Positions 6,675-7,875 of a DNA stretch of 7,875 bases are shown here, piece by piece. The stretch's first letter is position 1, and every line of letters begins with the position of its first letter. The notes under the pieces are model-generated. The model did no database searches. It was not told the origin of the DNA and saw only the letters and a list, made by a program, of their open reading frames with translations. Source of the DNA: Spirochaetales bacterium (GTDB lineage: Bacteria; Spirochaetota; Spirochaetia; Treponematales; UBA12059); NCBI GenBank assembly GCA_016938515.1, contig JAFGUM010000356.1, positions 1 through 7,875 of the forward strand, read 5' to 3'. The position numbers were made by a program, and so were the translations under genes.

Positions 6675-6677
6675 TCA
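6672..6677. other. TGATCA palindrome holding the stop codons of two convergent genes
   Basis: TGA at 6672-6674 ends the GH13-like gene on the plus strand, and TGA read from 6677 to 6675 ends the NYN gene on the minus strand. No bases separate the two coding regions, so any terminator must lie inside a coding sequence. A short 6-bp stem (AGCGAC 6677-6682 with GTCGCT 6686-6691) lies beside it without a usable T-tract. Confidence 0.85.
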
Positions 6678-7451
6678 GCGACCCTGTCGCTTGCGGATGT
6701 ATATCTGCTTGCCGGTGTCCGTGGGGTTCGACCGTTCTTCCACGTCAAACCATCCGCACGACCTGATAAGCTCCGCCAGCTTGCGGTAGCCGTAGTTCCT
6801 CGGGTCAAAATCTGGTTGCCTGTTGGCGACGTACTGCCCGACGGGACCAAGGTAAGCCCAGCCAGATTCGTCCGCCGCGTCCTCTACGGCCGCGACGAGG
6901 AGCGCGCGCAGTTTTTTGTCTATCTTTAGGTCCTGTGCTACCGGGGGTTTTCGCTTGGGCTCGTCCCTGGACGACGCGGTTTCTTCTTCGGCGGGTTCGC
7001 GCAGAATTTCTGTGTAAATAAACTTGTCGCAGGCCGCGACGAAGGGCTTGGGCGTCTTGCGTTCTCCGAATCCGAGCACCAGCTTGCCAGCTTCGCGCAT
7101 CCTCGCGGCCAGCCGGGTAAAGTCAGAGTCGCTGGAGACGATGCAGAAGCCATCGAGCTTCTCGGTATACAGCAGGTCCATAGCGTCGATGATCATCGCG
7201 CTGTCTGTGGCGTTCTTGCCGGTGGTGTAGGAGAACTGCTGGATGGGTTGGATAGCGTACTCAAGGAGTCGCTCTTTCCAGTGCTTAAGATTGTTGGTCG
7301 TCCAGTCGCCGTAGATGCGTTTAACGCTCGCAACGCCATATTTGGCCACTTCTGCCAGCAAGCCTTCGGTTATTGGTGCCTGGGTGTTATCGGCGTCTAT
7401 CAGAACGGCAAGCTTGAGCTGGCCGGCGTCGTAGTCTGTTTTCATACTCAT
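6675..7451 (-). CDS. NYN (PIN-like) domain RNase-type protein with C-terminal OST-HTH/LOTUS domain
   Basis: A 258-residue protein with two recognisable domains. The NYN domain (about 12-150), of the LabA/DUF88 type, has the expected acidic centre: LIDADN (17-22; D19, N22), NATDSAMIIDAMDLLY with D83, and SSDSDF (106-111) with D108 and D110. NYN proteins are metal-dependent nucleases of the PIN-like group, generally acting on RNA. A charged linker (about 152-172) leads to an OST-HTH/LOTUS domain (about 176-255) with GWAYLGPVGQYV and DFDPRNYGYRKLAELI, a fold known to bind RNA in related proteins. This pairing is common in bacteria and suggests a targeted ribonuclease, but no target can be named. 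Three ATGs are clustered at 7457, 7451 and 7445; GGAG (7462-7459) is 7 bases from the middle one and only 1 from the first, so I chose 7451. It starts 2 bases after the stop of the upstream gene, implying coupled translation. Confidence 0.88.
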   Translation of the reverse strand: MSMKTDYDAGQLKLAVLIDADNTQAPITEGLLAEVAKYGVASVKRIYGDWTTNNLKHWKERLLEYAIQPIQQFSYTTGKNATDSAMIIDAMDLLYTEKLDGFCIVSSDSDFTRLAARMREAGKLVLGFGERKTPKPFVAACDKFIYTEILREPAEEETASSRDEPKRKPPVAQDLKIDKKLRALLVAAVEDAADESGWAYLGPVGQYVANRQPDFDPRNYGYRKLAELIRSCGWFDVEERSNPTDTGKQIYIRKRQGR

Positions 7452-7453
7452 AA

Positions 7454-7875
7454 TCATACTCCATTGGTAGGGCTTCGCAGCGTGCGAAGCGTATCGATCG
7501 CGCTAATGGCGATCGTTTTCTGTCCTTCCGTGTCGGTAGACAGCGAAACGACGGTACCGGATGACATCCTGCGGATCTCGCGCGGCACTCCGGCAAGGAT
7601 GGTCTGGCTGCCTCCGTTTTCAGTGTGCGCGACTTCTACGGTGGTGCCGTCCTTGAGCGCCCGCTCCAGCAGACGCAGCTTGCCTGGATAATCCATGGCC
7701 CTGGCCAGGTTGTGCTCTGGTTCTACTGGCGTGACGCGTAGCTGGCTTTCGTCCAGTATGAGGCGGGCTTGTATCCGTTCTTCAAGGCTGGCTCGTTCTT
7801 CCGGCGTAGTGACAATCGCGTCAAGAGCAGAGAGCAGGCGACCGACGAGCAGGGGTTCGTCCTGGTCGTCTCGCC
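7454..7875 (-). CDS. Unidentified protein, C-terminal 139 residues, 5' end outside window
   Basis: The frame is open to the right edge, so the ATG at 7696 is probably internal and the gene is longer than seen. The visible part has a helical, charged first section (PLLVGRLLSALDAI, TTPEERASLEERI and following) and then, from about residue 64, a section LLERALKDGTTVEVAHTENGG followed by alternating strands ending in TLRTLRSP. The second section has the look of a small beta-barrel, faintly like WYL or SH3-type modules at the ends of bacterial regulators and helicases, but I cannot assign a family. There is no membrane segment. The gene sits directly before the NYN gene (TGA at 7456-7454, start at 7451), so both are likely made from one transcript. 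Coding status is supported by the tight junction and the unbroken frame; function is unknown. Confidence 0.7.
   Translation of the reverse strand, partial: RDDQDEPLLVGRLLSALDAIVTTPEERASLEERIQARLILDESQLRVTPVEPEHNLARAMDYPGKLRLLERALKDGTTVEVAHTENGGSQTILAGVPREIRRMSSGTVVSLSTDTEGQKTIAISAIDTLRTLRSPTNGV
7459..7462 (-). promoter_or_regulatory. Ribosome binding site that decides the NYN gene start
   Basis: GGAG on the minus strand lies within the last codons of the upstream gene. Spacings to the three ATG codons at 7457, 7451 and 7445 are 1, 7 and 13 bases; only 7451 has a normal distance. Confidence 0.6.
7472..7490 (-). repeat. Perfect inverted repeat just upstream of the NYN gene
   Basis: GCTTCGCA (7472-7479) and TGCGAAGC (7483-7490) form an 8-bp stem with a 3-base loop. 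It lies in the last codons of the upstream gene (TLRTLRSP), 10 bases before the GGAG of the NYN gene on the minus strand. It could stabilise or limit the junction of the message; there is no T-tract after it. Confidence 0.5.
7495..7515 (-). repeat. Second inverted repeat in tandem, upstream of the NYN gene
   Basis: CGATCGC (7495-7501) and GCGATCG (7509-7515) form a 7-bp stem with a 7-base loop, only 4 bases from the neighbouring stem. On the plus strand it is followed by TTTTC, so as a terminator it could only act on antisense transcripts; on the coding strand it is part of a two-hairpin block. Confidence 0.45.

Noticed and set aside
6677..6691. Hairpin AGCGAC/GTCGCT as terminator between the convergent genes
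   Set aside because: The stem is only 6 bp; the T-run (6665-6670) precedes it on the plus strand and reads as A on the minus strand, so neither direction has terminator form.
7248..7691. Plus-strand open frame of 147 codons at the right end
   Set aside because: It is antisense to the NYN gene and its upstream neighbour, both of which are better supported.
7454..7696. An 80-residue complete small gene
   Set aside because: The frame is open through the window edge, so this is the tail of a longer gene.

Overview
The window is about 58% GC by impression and densely coded, with short intergenic gaps, frequent GTG starts and clear GGAG-type ribosome binding sites. It looks like a bacterial chromosome of moderate-to-high GC. 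My tentative guess is a spirochaete, based on the overall look of the proteins; no marker gene here proves it. I see no tRNA, rRNA, CRISPR array, insertion sequence, phage gene or replication origin. No gap between genes exceeds 300 bases.

Left part (1-3219). A plus-strand M16 metallopeptidase (PqqL/pitrilysin type) is cut by the left edge and ends at 1686. It converges on a minus-strand REC-PAS response regulator ending at 1711, with a hairpin between the two. Behind the regulator, also on the minus strand, lies a DUF554 (YqgA/YdfK-type) membrane protein. An extended -10 promoter for the regulator overlaps the DUF554 stop codon.

Middle part (3220-6674). A 67-bp divergent region carries back-to-back promoters and a 17-bp inverted repeat. 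To its right is a probable three-gene plus-strand operon: a 100-residue cysteine-rich protein, an HD-domain protein related to the C-terminal half of CCA-adding enzyme/poly(A) polymerase but without a recognisable nucleotidyltransferase motif, and a 654-residue protein that reads like a glycoside hydrolase family 13 TIM barrel whose catalytic residues have been replaced. This is the least ordinary part of the window: two apparently repurposed enzymes and a metal-binding-type small protein expressed together.

Right part (6675-7875). A minus-strand NYN (PIN-like) RNase-type protein with a C-terminal OST-HTH/LOTUS domain abuts the previous gene so closely that both stop codons lie in one TGATCA palindrome. 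It is translationally close-coupled to an upstream gene cut by the right edge, of which only the last 139 residues are visible. Two perfect inverted repeats lie in tandem just before the NYN gene. The HD/CCA-like and NYN/OST-HTH proteins both belong to families associated with RNA, but nothing in the sequence shows that they work together.
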